A stretch of 64,000 nucleotides of DNA from Haliotis asinina (taxonomy: Eukaryota; Mollusca; Gastropoda; Lepetellida; Haliotidae), in contig NC_090281.1 of NCBI RefSeq assembly GCF_037392515.1, positions 51,686,753 to 51,750,752 on the forward strand, read 5' to 3'. Below, piece by piece: positions 28,801-43,935 of the stretch. Positions within the stretch are counted from its first letter, which is position 1. Each line of letters opens with the position of its first letter. The notes beneath the pieces are model-generated. The model saw only the letters and a program-made list of their open reading frames with translations. It ran no database searches and was not told the DNA's origin. The translations under genes and the position numbers were made by a program.

Positions 28801-30640
28801 TAGGAGCTCGATGCTCTATATACATAATGTAAGGCTGATCAAGAATATATCTCATATTGGATATGAAATGGGTTAGGAGCTCGATGCTCTATATACATAA
28901 TGTAAGGCTGATCAAGAATATACCTCATATTGGATATGAATGGGATTAGGAGCTCGATGCTCTATATACATAATGTAAGGCTGATCAAGAATATATCTCA
29001 TATTGGAAATGAATGGGATTAGGAGCTCGATGCTCTATATACATGATGTAAGGCTGATCAAGAATATATCTTAAATTGTATATGAATAGGGTTAGGAACT
29101 CGATGCTTTATATACATAATGTAAGGCTGATCAAGAACATATCTCATATTGGATATGAATGGGGTTAGGAGCTCGATGCTCTATATACATAATGTAAGGC
29201 TGATCAAGAATATATCTCATATTGGACTGAATATTAAATTGTATATGAATAGGGTTAGGAACTCGATGCTCTATATACATAATGTAAGGCTGATCAAGAA
29301 CATATCTCATATTGGATATGAATGGAATTAGGAGCTCGATGCTCTATATACATAATGTAAGGCTGATCAAGAATATATCTCATATTGGATATGAATGGGA
29401 TTAGGAGCTCGATGCTCTATATACATAATGTAAGGCTGATCAAGAATATATCTCATATTGGATATGAATGGGGTTAGGAGCTCGATGCTCTATATACCTA
29501 ATGTAAGGCTGATCAAGAATATATCTCATATTGGATATGAATGGGGTTAGGAGCTCGATGCTCTATATACATAATGTAAGGCTGATCAAGAATATATCTC
29601 ATATTGGATATGAATGGGATTAGGAGCTCGATGCTCTATATACATAATGTAAGGCTGATCAAGAATATACCTCATATTTGATATGAATGGGATTAGGAGC
29701 TCGATGCTCTATATACATAATGTAAGGCTGATCAAGAATATATCTCATATTGGATATGAATGGGATTAGGAGCTCGATGCTCTATATACATAATGTAAGG
29801 CTGATCAAGAATATATCTCATATTGGATATGAATGGGATTAGGAGTTCGATGCTCTATATACATAATGTAAGGCTGATCAAGAATATATCTCATATTGGA
29901 TATGAATGGGATTAGGAGCTCGATGCTCTATATACATGATGTAAGGCTGATCAAGAATATATCTTAAATTGTATATGAATAGGGTTAGGAACTCGATGCT
30001 TTATATACATAATGTAAGGCTGATCAAGAACATATCTCATATTGGATATGAATGGGGTTAGGAGCTCGATGCTCTATATACATAATGTAAGGCTGATCAA
30101 GAATATATCTCATATTGGATATGAATGGGATTAGGAGCTCGATGCTCTATATACATAATGTAAGGCTGATCAAGAATATATCTCATATTGGATATGAATG
30201 GGGTTAGGAGCTCGATGCTCTATATACCTGATGTAAGGCTGATCAAGAATATATCTCATATTGGATATGAATGGGGTTAGGAGCTCGATGCTCTATATAC
30301 ATAATGTAAGGCTGATCAAGAATATATCTCATATTGGATATGAATGGGATTAGGAGCTCGATGCTCTATATACCTAATGTAAGGCTGATCAAGAATATAC
30401 CTCATATTGGATATGAATGGGATTAGGAGCTCGATGCTCTATATACATAATGTAAGGCTGATCAAGAATATATCTCATATTGGATATGAATGGGATTAGG
30501 AGCTCGATGTTCTATATACATAATGTAAGGCTGATCAAGAATATATCTCATATTGGATATGAATGGGATTAGGAGCTCGATGCTCTATATACATAATGTA
30601 AGGCTGATCAAGAATATATCTCATATTGGATGTGAAAGGA

Positions 30641-30881
30641 GTGAGACGTGTGGTGATCATCATACATCATACAGGGCTATTGTACCTTAATAAGGGATGC
30701 AAACATGTCCTTCTTTATATATGAATACTCTATTAACATACAGCAATGGGTATATTTTGGTCGGGTCTGCATTGTCTTTACTGGTCATCTGCGAGTTTGA
30801 CGACCACAAGATCCACAAGGACATCCTGTGAACAAGTTCCACAAGATCGAGCAAACCAAGACCACTGGGAACTACACGCAC
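30641..30881. other. Junction between satellite and esterase gene
   Basis: About 240 bp of non-repetitive DNA lies between the last satellite monomer and the last recognisable esterase exon. On the minus strand it starts with the donor GTGCGT of exon 8. I looked for the expected esterase C-terminal coding motifs (HGxE, the Y-x-FG stretch, a W-x-x-F end) and did not find them. Two minus-strand open frames here, of 64 and 67 codons, are intron read-through and show no recognisable domain. Confidence 0.6.
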
Positions 30882-35660
<4,779 letters not shown>

Positions 35661-36481
35661 TTTGAGATGTGTTATCACTGGACGGTTGTCACCATGCTGG
35701 CACTGAAGCTGTTCTGAATATCTACCCTGCTAGGTGACCCGCTTGACATAACACGGTAACCCAGACTGTCTTGTATCTGAACTAGTCTGTCTCACAGTCC
35801 CTGAACCACAATATTTTCCTTAGTTAAAACAAAGTTCCTGTCTAGATTAGTCAGATAATGTACGAAACGTCTTGATTAGTTCTACGTGCTTGCAGACTTT
35901 GAAATACACCCACCACCACCCCCTCCCATTCCGATCACGTGACTAGAAAGCTACCCAGAATACCTAGTACAATCCATTTGCGACAAAACAAACCCGATGA
36001 ATCGTTGAAATCGTGGACAATACATGTACGAGAAAGGACTTTAATCAAATAAACATTTTCATAACAACTGACGTCCATCGGTGTACCTTGTCACAAACAA
36101 TTCCAGGAAACATAACAAACTCAGGTTTCAGGGTTTTAACTGATTCAAGAATTACAACTGAACGGATGTACGGGCGTCTTTAAGGAATCTCTTCTCCGAA
36201 GGCGGTTAACCCTGTGTTAACTTGATGCTTGTTGTTGCTGTCTGAATTCTTTTACTTCGAACGATGTCATCTACTTTTCTGGCAAACAGCCAACAAGAAC
36301 AACTGAACTCTAAGTAAGCCATGTACAGAACACTTCTTCATTTTTATATGAAAACCTCGTAGATTAGTTGATCTCGTGGAGCGCGCAACTTGTGGGTGCA
36401 TTGCGCTTTAATGTTGCTTTCGGAGGAGCCTTACCAAGTCAGAGCACGCTCAGTGAAGATTAGTTGACTTTGTTTTAAGTT
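35661..36481. other. Esterase upstream region
   Basis: This region lies upstream of the esterase start codon and would hold its promoter and 5' untranslated sequence. A CACGTG E-box is present at 35937-35942. I see no convincing TATA box at a useful distance and no gene. Confidence 0.4.
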
Positions 36482-36593
36482 GGAGAAAGTCCTCAATCCG
36501 TCTATTAGTTTCGCTCGTGAAATCCGTCCTCGGCCTAACGACCTCGAACGAGGCTCACGAGCGAAACTTATCGGCGGATTTCGGACTTTCTCC
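36482..36593. repeat. Foldback inverted repeat (39-bp arms)
   Basis: Arms at about 36482-36520 and 36555-36593 are near-perfect reverse complements. The outer part GGAGAAAGTCC and the inner part GTTTCGCTCGTGA match exactly, with a few mismatches between them. The ~34-bp centre has its own small complementarity (CTCG with CGAG). It looks like a foldback MITE or hairpin. Target-site duplications were not identified. Confidence 0.75.
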
Positions 36594-36867
36594 TACACTG
36601 CCGCGAACTCCCTGGAATGCTAGACTTCCTCAGATCCAAGAATCTCACAACCTTTCAATTTACAAGGGTTTCTTTGTTACTAGCAAGATTATATATGTAT
36701 ATATATATATTCAGGGACAAAGCGTTAGTCTACTGAACAACCACCCCTCACTCACTAGACCAATCATTATTTCAGCATTTTACCTTGTAATATTGGTTTG
36801 AAATAAGACAATTTACGCAAAATGATTGCATTATGAATTTCATATCACAAAGTCTCAGACTGAGTAT

Positions 36868-36910
36868 TTGTGGTGTTACGCCGCTTTTAGCAGTATTCCA
36901 GCAGTAGTGG
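36868..36910 (-). mobile_element. SINE 3' fragment
   Basis: TTACGCCGCTTTTAGCAGTA followed by TTCCAGCA is the reverse complement of the 3' region of the family-1 tRNA-derived SINE (GGAATATTGCTAAAAGCGGC). Only this end is recognisable. Confidence 0.5.
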
Positions 36911-37226
36911 TGTGGTGGAAGCACATATTTGCAAAGTGACGCAATATTATGACCTCGGAAATGACCTCCATCCCGAGAGCTGCGTTCGAAATCAACGTTG
37001 GTCCTCAGGCCCGAACCTGACTGAAAACCACTCAGACACAGCGCCTATTTTCTGCGGGTCCTCATCCAGGCCTAGCTACCAAAGGAAGCTTTCCTACTGT
37101 GGAACGTTGGAAAAATTTCTTTGGTAGGCCTTATATCGCCGACAGCTTTTTCAACCTGAATTATTATTAGCATAATTTCGATGTTACAATATAGGTCCTA
37201 CGCATTCTGATCAGGAACCACAGCTA

Positions 37227-38573
37227 TACTACCGACAGAAAATAAGGGAACCAAGAAATTGAATGTAGATGACTTTGACTGTGACAGGGTCCGTTATCGT
37301 GGCGTATCTCCCAAACGCAACATCCAATGACAATAGAATTTCGCATAATGCATGCCCAGCACGTGCTACACGTGCATACAAAAGTTAACTCCTGTAAATG
37401 TACTGGAGAAGTCGCAATCACTAATGCAATAGAGATTGACACTGACTGACAGAAATGCCTCCGAGGCAGTATCTCGGTGAAGCAACAAAATGGAGAATTG
37501 TGGGGATGATAGAGAGGGGGACATCATTATGTGAAGTTGCCCGGCAGATGGGTAAATCAAAAAGTGTAATTTCACGCCTGTGGGATAAGTACCGTCAAAC
37601 GGGTGGGGTTGCAACGAGACCTGGACGTGGTAGACCAAAATCAACGACACCACGACAGGATCGTCTCATTACGTTAATTGCTCTACGCGATAGGTTTAAA
37701 TCGGCCCCTGCCATCAATAGAGAATTCCGCACACTCACTGGAAGACGCATTTCAACCTCAACCGTTAAAAACCGACTCTATCAAGCTCGTCTGAAAGCAA
37801 GACGGCCTTTTAAGGGTGTCACCCTTTCAGCTCACCATAAGCGCCAAAGATTGGCATGGGCTAGGCAGCATCAGGGACGGGCTATGCGCCACTGGCGTTA
37901 CACCATGTTCTCTGATGAGTCAAAGTTTTGCCTACGATTCACAGATGGCAGAAAACGTTGTTGGCGTCGGAACGGGGAGCGATATGCCAGAGCAGCAATT
38001 CTTGACCATGATCGATATGGAGATGGTAGTGTCATGGTTTGGGGTGGGATTACACATGACAGACGATCAGATTCGGTCATCATTAACGGAGCCATGACTG
38101 GTCAGCGATACGTTGACCAAATATTGCGTCCTGTTGTGGCTCCATTGGCTAGAGTTATCTGCCGAAATTTTGTATTCCAAGATGATAATGCCAGACCACA
38201 TCGGGCCCGAATTGTCTCCGCTTATCTCCGACAAGAAGGTATCCAGACATTGGACTGGCCCTCTAAGTCCCCAGACCTGTCCCCAATTGAACATCTCGGG
38301 GACGTTCTTGGTCGAAGGGTGTACTCCAGGGACCCAGGACCCGCCAACCTGGCCCAGCTTGGTGCAGCTCTCCAAGAGGAATGGCGGGTAATACCACGGG
38401 CAACCATCCGGAAATTGATTAACAGCATGCCATCGAGGTGCCGTGAATGTGTTGCCCAACATGGTGGACACACCAGATATTGAACTTGACGCCTGAAATT
38501 GATTTAGTGGATTTTTAAAGCAGTTTCAAATTCGCTATTATTTCATTAGTTCCCTTATTTCTTGTCGGTAGTA
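37227..38573 (+). mobile_element. Full-length Tc1-family transposon
   Basis: This 1347-bp element is bounded by terminal inverted repeats that begin TACTACCGACA at both ends. The left arm starts at 37227; the right arm ends at 38573 and reads the same way on the minus strand. About 23 of the first 25 bp agree between arms, including AAATAAGGGAAC. TA dinucleotides at 37225-37226 and 38574-38575 fit the TA target duplication of the Tc1/mariner superfamily. The single ORF is intact. This is what a recently inserted, possibly autonomous copy looks like. Confidence 0.92.
37455..38483 (+). CDS. Tc1 transposase, DD34E, intact ORF
   Basis: The 342-residue protein would cut and rejoin the element ends. 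Residues about 8-115 are a paired-like double helix-turn-helix region (ATKWRIVGMIERG; GKSKSVISRLW) with a GRPR-like linker, RPGRGRPK (55-62). The catalytic triad is Asp154 in FSDESKF, Asp244 in QDDNARPH and Glu279 in SPIEH. Exactly 34 residues separate the last two, which is the Tc1 signature. Length is normal for the family (about 340). One oddity is Gly282 in EHLGDVLG, where Tc1 proteins usually have Trp (EHLWD). The ORF starts 228 bp inside the left end and stops 90 bp before the right end. Open frames on the opposite strand within it are shadows. Confidence 0.95.
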   Translation: MPPRQYLGEATKWRIVGMIERGTSLCEVARQMGKSKSVISRLWDKYRQTGGVATRPGRGRPKSTTPRQDRLITLIALRDRFKSAPAINREFRTLTGRRISTSTVKNRLYQARLKARRPFKGVTLSAHHKRQRLAWARQHQGRAMRHWRYTMFSDESKFCLRFTDGRKRCWRRNGERYARAAILDHDRYGDGSVMVWGGITHDRRSDSVIINGAMTGQRYVDQILRPVVAPLARVICRNFVFQDDNARPHRARIVSAYLRQEGIQTLDWPSKSPDLSPIEHLGDVLGRRVYSRDPGPANLAQLGAALQEEWRVIPRATIRKLINSMPSRCRECVAQHGGHTRY

Positions 38574-39017
38574 TATTTATGGTTCTAGGACCTTAGGACC
38601 AGCAGATTTTTAGGGTTCAGGGCAAACACTGCCCGAGAGTGTTTGTTTAGCATGACAATAGTGTCGGTAAATAACATGAGATCAAAGGGAGAGGGTGAAA
38701 AAAATATTTCGTCTCACCAACTACATTTACAGAATTTAAAATACAATACTAGTATATGAAGAGTTAAAATGTATAAGCCACCATAAGGGTTATGAGAGAC
38801 GCTACATTTAAAATCTGCAGCAACACAGACCGTGAAAATATAAATTATAATTAATATAATATAATTAATATATTAATATTGAACATGACGGAAAAACAGA
38901 CAACAAACACATATACACTCTTGCACACACCATCCACACACATGCAAACAAAATATAAGGGAGATCACTCATCTGCCTAACACCCATCATAAAGATGGTA
39001 GCAATTTTGAATATCGA
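38574..39017. other. AT-rich spacer
   Basis: No gene is seen. A near-pure A/T run of roughly 45 bp built from ATTAATATAAT units lies at about 38836-38881. Confidence 0.5.
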
Positions 39018-39065
39018 GTGTGCGTGTGCGTGTGCGTGTGCGTGTGCGTGTGCGTGTGTGTGTGT
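39018..39065 (+). repeat. GTGTGC microsatellite
   Basis: Seven or so GTGTGC units run into a short (TG)n tract. It directly abuts the start of the reverse-transcriptase fragment that follows. Confidence 0.9.
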
Positions 39066-39069
39066 TTTA

Positions 39070-39735
39070 CAGTCAAGTTTGCAGATGATGCAGCACTATG
39101 TCTTATTTTACGTTCATTAAACCTTCTAACGGCATGAAATTTTAAACTTTATAAATTGCTGTCAAGAAAACTATATGGTTTTAAACACTAATAAAACAAA
39201 AGAAATGATTATTGATTTCAGAAGGAAAAAAAATCAAGTTTAACGCCGCTTTTTATTAATGGTGAAGAAATTGAAATTGTGGACAGCTACAAATATCTTG
39301 TCACAGTAACTGACTCAAAATTATCTTTTACGGAAAACACCAATCGTATTTACAAAAATGGACAACAGCGGCTGTATTTCTTACGTCAGTTGAGGAAGTT
39401 TTCCATCGACAAAACTCTAATGCGAGTCTTTTACCAAACCTTTATTCAAAGTATTTTAACTTATAACTTTATATGCTGTTATGGAAGCCTGTCGACGCAA
39501 AACAAAAACAAACTTTTCAAAATTGTTAATAAAGCCAGCAAAATATCTGGAATTCCATTAGAACCTCTTAGTGTATTTTTCGAACGGCAAGTACTTAAAA
39601 AGGTGAAAAAAAATGTGAATGAGTCCGACCATTGCCTACATAATAAATTTGAATCTTTGCCTTCTGGACGTCGTCTCCGCTTGCCGTTAGCTGTGTATTG
39701 TCGTTTGTCTGTGTTCCTACCTAATTGTTATTAGT
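39070..39735 (+). pseudogene. CR1/L2-like LINE reverse transcriptase fragment
   Basis: This is the 3' half of a non-LTR retrotransposon reverse transcriptase. The metal-binding YADD box appears as KFADDAA near 39075. It is followed by NTNKTKEMIIDFRR near 39190-39220, then the downstream RT region YKYLVTVTDSKLSF and GQQRLYFLRQLRKF (ORF 39279-39734, ending SGRRLRLPL). The part before 39,279 is in a different frame, with the break near an A-run at 39,225. The 5' end of the element is absent. It is a dead, 5'-truncated copy; assignment to the CR1/L2 group is from remembered motif style. Confidence 0.8.
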
Positions 39736-40115
39736 ATTAAATAATTTTATAATCTGTTAACTTTTTTTCGGAGGCATGCTGTTTCCAGCATAGAGCTTAA
39801 GATTAATAACAGGGTGAATAGTGCATAACAAACAGCTGCAATAGCTACTAGTATGTTTCGGTTTCCCGGAAAACCCAAGTTAAAACTCTGATTTCCCAAC
39901 AGTCTCGTTTCCTGTGTTCCGTCCTATTGCGCAACTTATTGCGCAACTTATTGCTTTATACATTTTACACACGTTGGTCATGCTCGTTGTATGCTTTATA
40001 TTTGCTTGAAACATTTCGTATATTCTTATTCCATTAAATGTTTAAACCAGTGCTAATCCTTGTTGTGTTCGCTGTTTGCCTAGGAGAAGCCAGCCAAGCG
40101 CAACAATAATCCGCG

Positions 40116-40430
40116 ATGCCCGCAGAGTCGACACTAATTTTGGTTGGTAAATCTTCATTTGTAGACTTCCAGGGCTTGAATCGGTGCAGGGTACCCCCTG
40201 GGAGTACAATTTACGCACCTGCTGGACTCATTCACACAGGGGTATCTTTGCCCCCAAGGGTAAAATACCAGCTGTCCCTTACCCACAGCGGCAGGAACCC
40301 TTATTACCTGCAGCTCGACAGCCTTGGGGCAGTGGGAAGGGAACGAGATTTTATACCGGGTAGGCAGAGTCCCCAATATGGCGTGGCCGGTCATCTCCGA
40401 AAAACTGACGAAAGGGATGCAGGCGGGTAA
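40116..40430 (+). other. Unassigned 104-codon open frame
   Basis: An ATG-initiated frame of 104 codons with no recognised domain, signal peptide or homologue known to me. It lies between two decayed LINE fragments. Most likely it is non-coding or a fragment of a repeat. Confidence 0.2.
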
Positions 40431-40859
40431 AGTTTCAGGTCACTGTGCTCCATTAGAAATGGTTATGATAAATAAGTATGATTAAATATGTTAGTATTAT
40501 TGATGTGTTGTTAATTCAACAACCAGCAATGTTGCTTTAAGCTGTCTAGGATATGGGTGTCTGAAGTGTTACCGCTACAAATATACCGTCGCGACGTCTG
40601 GGTGGTGTTTATCTGCGGAAGACACGTCAAAACAGCGTGAATTATGTCAACGCGGTATATGGTCGAGTGTCGAATCAGCTTGGAATTAAGATTGAGTGTA
40701 CGTTGACGAAGACGAAGGCATAGCTAACTTCAAACTTCTTTAGTGACACAAGACACGGCAAACACGTATACCTGAAAGAGGTGAGCAGACTTCCAGCTCA
40801 ACCCCAGGCTGTTGCCTTAGAGCGACATAATGCTGCTCGCGGTCGTCCCTACAAAGACC

Positions 40860-42960
40860 GTCGGAATCCCGGTCTTTTACTTTTCATTTTCCACCATTCA
40901 ATTTTAGTGTATAGAATCTTGTGGATGAATCTGTATTGGAAATCCAACAACTTAACATACTGACTACATTTTCTGTAGTTTGAGAATACAGAGCACCATG
41001 GTAATGTGATCTGAGTCATACTTTCCCACTTGTTACACACATCAGGTAACTCACAAGTTTGAATCAATCTGTCATAGAACAATCTACAACCTTTTAAAGG
41101 CATAAGGTCACACACAGCATCGTCAATACCCAGATTTTGGTTCTCATTAATAGAATTGTTAACTGTAACTCTCCGTGAAGAAGGGATAGTTTTCAAAACT
41201 TTATTGTAATCTGAAAATGTTCCTCTCACTGGGTGTCTGTTCTTGAACTCAATAAATGAAAGTAGACAACAGAGTGGGTTTAGCTTTACGCCGCACTCAG
41301 CAATATTCCAGCTATATGAATAATCGAGTCTGGACCAGACAATCTAGTGATCAACAACATGAGCATCGATATGCGCAATTGGGAACCCATGACATGTGTC
41401 ATTCAAGTCAGCGATCCTGACCACCCGATCCCGTTAGTCGCCTCTTACAAGCATAGTCGCCTTTTATGGGAAGCATGGATTGCTGAAGGCCTATTCTACC
41501 CGGCCTTCACCTGTGGTGATTAAACCAGACGGGCTCAGAGTGCATTTTAGACAGATCATTTTGATCAGGTATAAATTAGCTTCTGTGTCTCTTCCATGAT
41601 AGAAGAACATCAACCCACTATGAGTTGTCTTCCGTGCAAAATGATCAGTGTTTGAGCCAGTTTCTTAGAGGTAAATAAACAGGAACATTACAGGCGTTAT
41701 TAAGGTCCTTGTTAAGATACAGTGCAAGCTGTCTAAACCGGCACTCATTGGGCTGAAAAAATAATTCGGTTTAAACAATGTGCCGGAATGTAGAGCTGAT
41801 GAAAAATGTACAAGCCACTGAGATTTTATGCCAGTGATGACAACTGGCCTGAGTGGACAGACGCCGGTTTTGACAACGTCCACTGTAAATCCTAATAGTG
41901 GATAATTCAATGCAGTAAGAAAGGATTTTATATCAATCATCCTAATTCATCCTTCCCTGCAATCCTTTTTCATATTCATCCTCTTGTTCTTGCCAGGCTA
42001 CCACTCCAGATAAAAGTGAAAAACATTTCCCCAATATCCTCCATAAAACTTTTGGGAGGATTAGGAAGCGATGTAAAAATGTGTCTTTAAGTAGATACGG
42101 CCAAGGTTTTAATAACAATTTTCTTCCCAGGAACAGTCAAGTCCCTTTCTCGCCATTTCCCACGAATGTTTAATATTACTTTTAGCCTTTTAATAACCCA
42201 CAAGTCATTCAAATCAGCATTTAGAACAATGCTCGAAACCTTCAAGTTTCCTTCGTGGCAATATTCACTACATATTACATCTTCACTGTTAGCCATTGCA
42301 ACAAGCCACAGAGTTTTTGTCTTGTCTTTGTTTATATTTAATCCTGACATGCGATAGAATAGAGAACCCGTATCCACAACGACGTTCAGACTTACATCGG
42401 AGCCTTCCAGAAAAAAACTGGGTGTCATCAGCATAGTGACCGAGTAGCATCCCTTACAATTCAAAATAATACCCTTAGTACGTACGTTTTCACGAATCAT
42501 GGTACCCAGGATCTCAGCTACGAACAAAAATAAATATGGCGAGATGAGGTCCTCCTGCCCACATCCTCAAACAAAGCATGAGGTAGCATTTTCCGTTAAG
42601 ATAGATAAAAATTATCCATTTCAGCGTGTATGGACCAAATCCAATTTGTGTGAAAACTTTAATACAGATGCATTTGAAACTTTGAAACTGTGTCGAAAGC
42701 TTTTTCAAAGTCAAATAATAATAGTAAAAGACCATTCTTATTTTGTTTTCTAGTTTCAAACATGATATCATAATACAGTCTTATATTTCCACTGATTCAT
42801 CTTCCAGGGATAAAGCCTGTTTGATTTTCATGTACCATCAACGCCGGACTATTATTATTTGTCATTGATTTAATTGCTTCAATTTCACTGGCATTAATAC
42901 TCCTTTCTGATTCATTCTTTAAAAGCATTTGGAAATATAGGGGTGTTCAAATCTGAAAGA
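40860..42960 (-). pseudogene. Degenerate LINE reverse transcriptase, minus strand
   Basis: Pieces of one non-LTR reverse transcriptase lie in the correct order on the minus strand. NQTGFIPGR is at about 42798-42834, FDFEKAFDTV at about 42688-42723, AEILGTMIRENVRTKGI near 42510, HYADDTQFF at about 42411-42440 (another frame from its neighbours), YRMSGLNINKDKTKTLW near 42340, RMIDIKSFLTAL near 41940, and a C-terminal stretch containing LPDVCNKWESM near 41060. Several frameshifts and stops separate them, and an unrelated repeat has inserted at about 41275-41520. It cannot encode an active enzyme. The clade was not determined; the look is of an L1/Tx1-type or related element. Confidence 0.75.
41275..41520 (+). 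mobile_element. Family-2 interspersed repeat inserted in the LINE
   Basis: A ~250-bp repeat beginning GGGTTTAGCTTTACGCCG, continuing ACTCAGCAATATTCCAGC, ATCGAGTCTGGACCAGACAA, GATCAACAACATGAGCATCG, CCCGATCCCGTTAGTCGCC and ending GAAGGCCTATTCTACCCGG. Related copies lie near 49.65-49.91 kb (-), 54.5 kb (-), 57.31-57.55 kb (+) and 63.58-63.78 kb (-). It interrupts the minus-strand LINE, so it arrived later. Its class (SINE or MITE) is not settled. Confidence 0.8.
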
Positions 42961-43329
42961 ATCTGTGCACCTTCATGTTCATCTATACATTCTTGTTCAG
43001 AAAAGAAATCCTGATAGAAGATAGAAGGCCTTTTGGTTACTAGTATATATATTCCATCAGTAATGATTTACCCTGCTTCAGACATAAAGCAGGTAAATGA
43101 CTAACTAACATAGTTTCTGTTCTCTAAATTACAGAACTATTTATACCTTCCACATTTGAATCCTATTTCTAATTTGCCATCCTTTAATTTCCTGTTTACT
43201 TTACTTTTTCAAATTCTTAGTTATATTTTGATAAGTCCGCAAAAGAGGTTTTCATCAATGTTTTGCTAGTTGCTACGTATTGTATCTTCTAGGTCATATA
43301 TTTTGGATGCTAATTCCAAAGTTTGTTCC

Positions 43330-43935
43330 TGTCACATACCAAAGTAACCACAACAGAAGAATAGTTTGTTTTGCAAAACTTTATTCCTCCCCTTAAGATA
43401 TAAGTAACCCCAATACCTATACTAAACTAATTCTACAGGTGCAAATACAACTAACTAATCTAATTACCTAACCTAGCTACATATACAGTTCTGTCTACCA
43501 CTTAAATTGCTAAAGTTCTAATAATACTACTACTACTACTAACTACACTAAAATCCTAATACCCTCACTAATATAGATAATGATTACATATAATCCCAAT
43601 CAGAAACTAAACAATTGAACTAAATAACAATAAAGGAATTTGCCACTCAGAGAGAACACTTTCTCTTTACAATGTAATCAGAATGTCAGTGCACTTTGGT
43701 TCCACTTGGTGACGTCATGGTATTTGTGTGGTATCCCTCACACCCAGGCGATGGTTTCCCTCACGGAGTTTAAGGGGCCTGTGTAATGGTTGATGGCTGT
43801 GCCATCCACATCTCACATTACTAGGAGATACATGCTCCTTGTACAACAGGGAAGACTCTTGTCTGTCTCCTTACAGGCGGAGATAATACCCCTCTCCTTA
43901 CTTTAAGGATAACCGGCCAGTTCCGGGACACTACA
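43330..43935 (-). mobile_element. Possible solo LTR
   Basis: On the minus strand this ~606-bp segment starts TGTAGTGTCCCGGAACTGG and ends GGTATGTGACA, giving TG...CA ends typical of an LTR. An AATAAA lies near its 3' end (about 43383-43388), where an LTR polyadenylation signal is expected. No 5-bp target duplication is visible in the flanks (GTTCC and ATACA), and no internal gag or pol sequence adjoins it. The call rests on the ends and the AATAAA only. Confidence 0.35.

Larger units (their letters stand above)
5293..29289 (+). repeat. Sixteen 90-bp variant monomers
   Basis: Sixteen monomers are 90 bp rather than 73 bp. They start near 5293, 5456, 8539, 11184, 13391, 14138, 15907, 16800, 18569, 20046, 20866, 22854, 23747, 25516, 26993 and 29200. 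In each, a 17-bp insert, CTGAATATTAAATTGTA, follows CATATTGGA, and the downstream half carries GAACTCGATGC. In most later copies CTCTATA has become CTTTATA. Adjacent distances fit n x 73 + k x 90 exactly for the intervals I checked, so these monomers are good landmarks for higher-order periodicity. Confidence 0.9.
8393..30015 (+). repeat. Diverged 73-bp monomers (type B)
   Basis: About thirteen monomers read AGAATATATCTTAAATTGTA in place of AGAATATATCTCATATTGG, but keep the 73-bp length. Examples start near 8393, 11038, 13245, 13992, 15761, 18423, 19900, 20720, 22708, 25370, 26847, 29054 and 29943. Most sit two monomers before a 90-bp variant, giving a repeated trio of B, canonical and 90-mer. 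Type B equals the 90-mer with a different 17-bp segment, CATATTGGACTGAATAT, removed. Confidence 0.85.
1..30640 (+). repeat. Megasatellite array, 73-bp monomer, ~420 copies
   Basis: The whole left half of the window is one head-to-tail tandem array. Counting from one CTGATCAAGA to the next gives 73 bp. Each monomer contains CATATTGGATATGAATGG, a SacI-type GAGCTC followed by GATGCTC, then TATATACATAATGTAAGG. Monomers differ mainly at a few positions: GGGATT, GGGGTT or GGAGTT; GAATATATC or GAACATATC; GGATATG or GGATGTG; and ATAATGTAAGG, ATGATGTAAGG or ATGATTTAAGG. All copies run in the same orientation and no transposon interrupts them. The array is already under way at base 1 and decays at 30,630-30,640, where the last monomer reads into unique DNA. 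The 60-codon frames inside it are by-products of 90-bp variant monomers. Function is unknown; a centromeric, pericentromeric or other heterochromatic block is possible but not shown. Confidence 0.98.

Noticed and set aside
5242..29331. Sixteen near-identical 60-codon open frames in the satellite
   Set aside because: Each is produced by the 17-bp insertion of a 90-bp monomer shifting frame within the tandem array. They have no domain and identical sequence only because the DNA is repetitive.
1..30640. CRISPR-like array
   Set aside because: The repeats are contiguous with no unique spacers, and the flanking genes are eukaryotic with introns.
1..30640. Telomere-like GGGTTAGG inside many monomers
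   Set aside because: It is an 8-base match occurring once per 73 bp and varies (GGATTAGG, GAGTTAGG), so it is not a telomeric tract.
37816..38473. Overlapping open frames on both strands within the Tc1 transposase
   Set aside because: They are shadows of the intact transposase frame and have no motif of their own.
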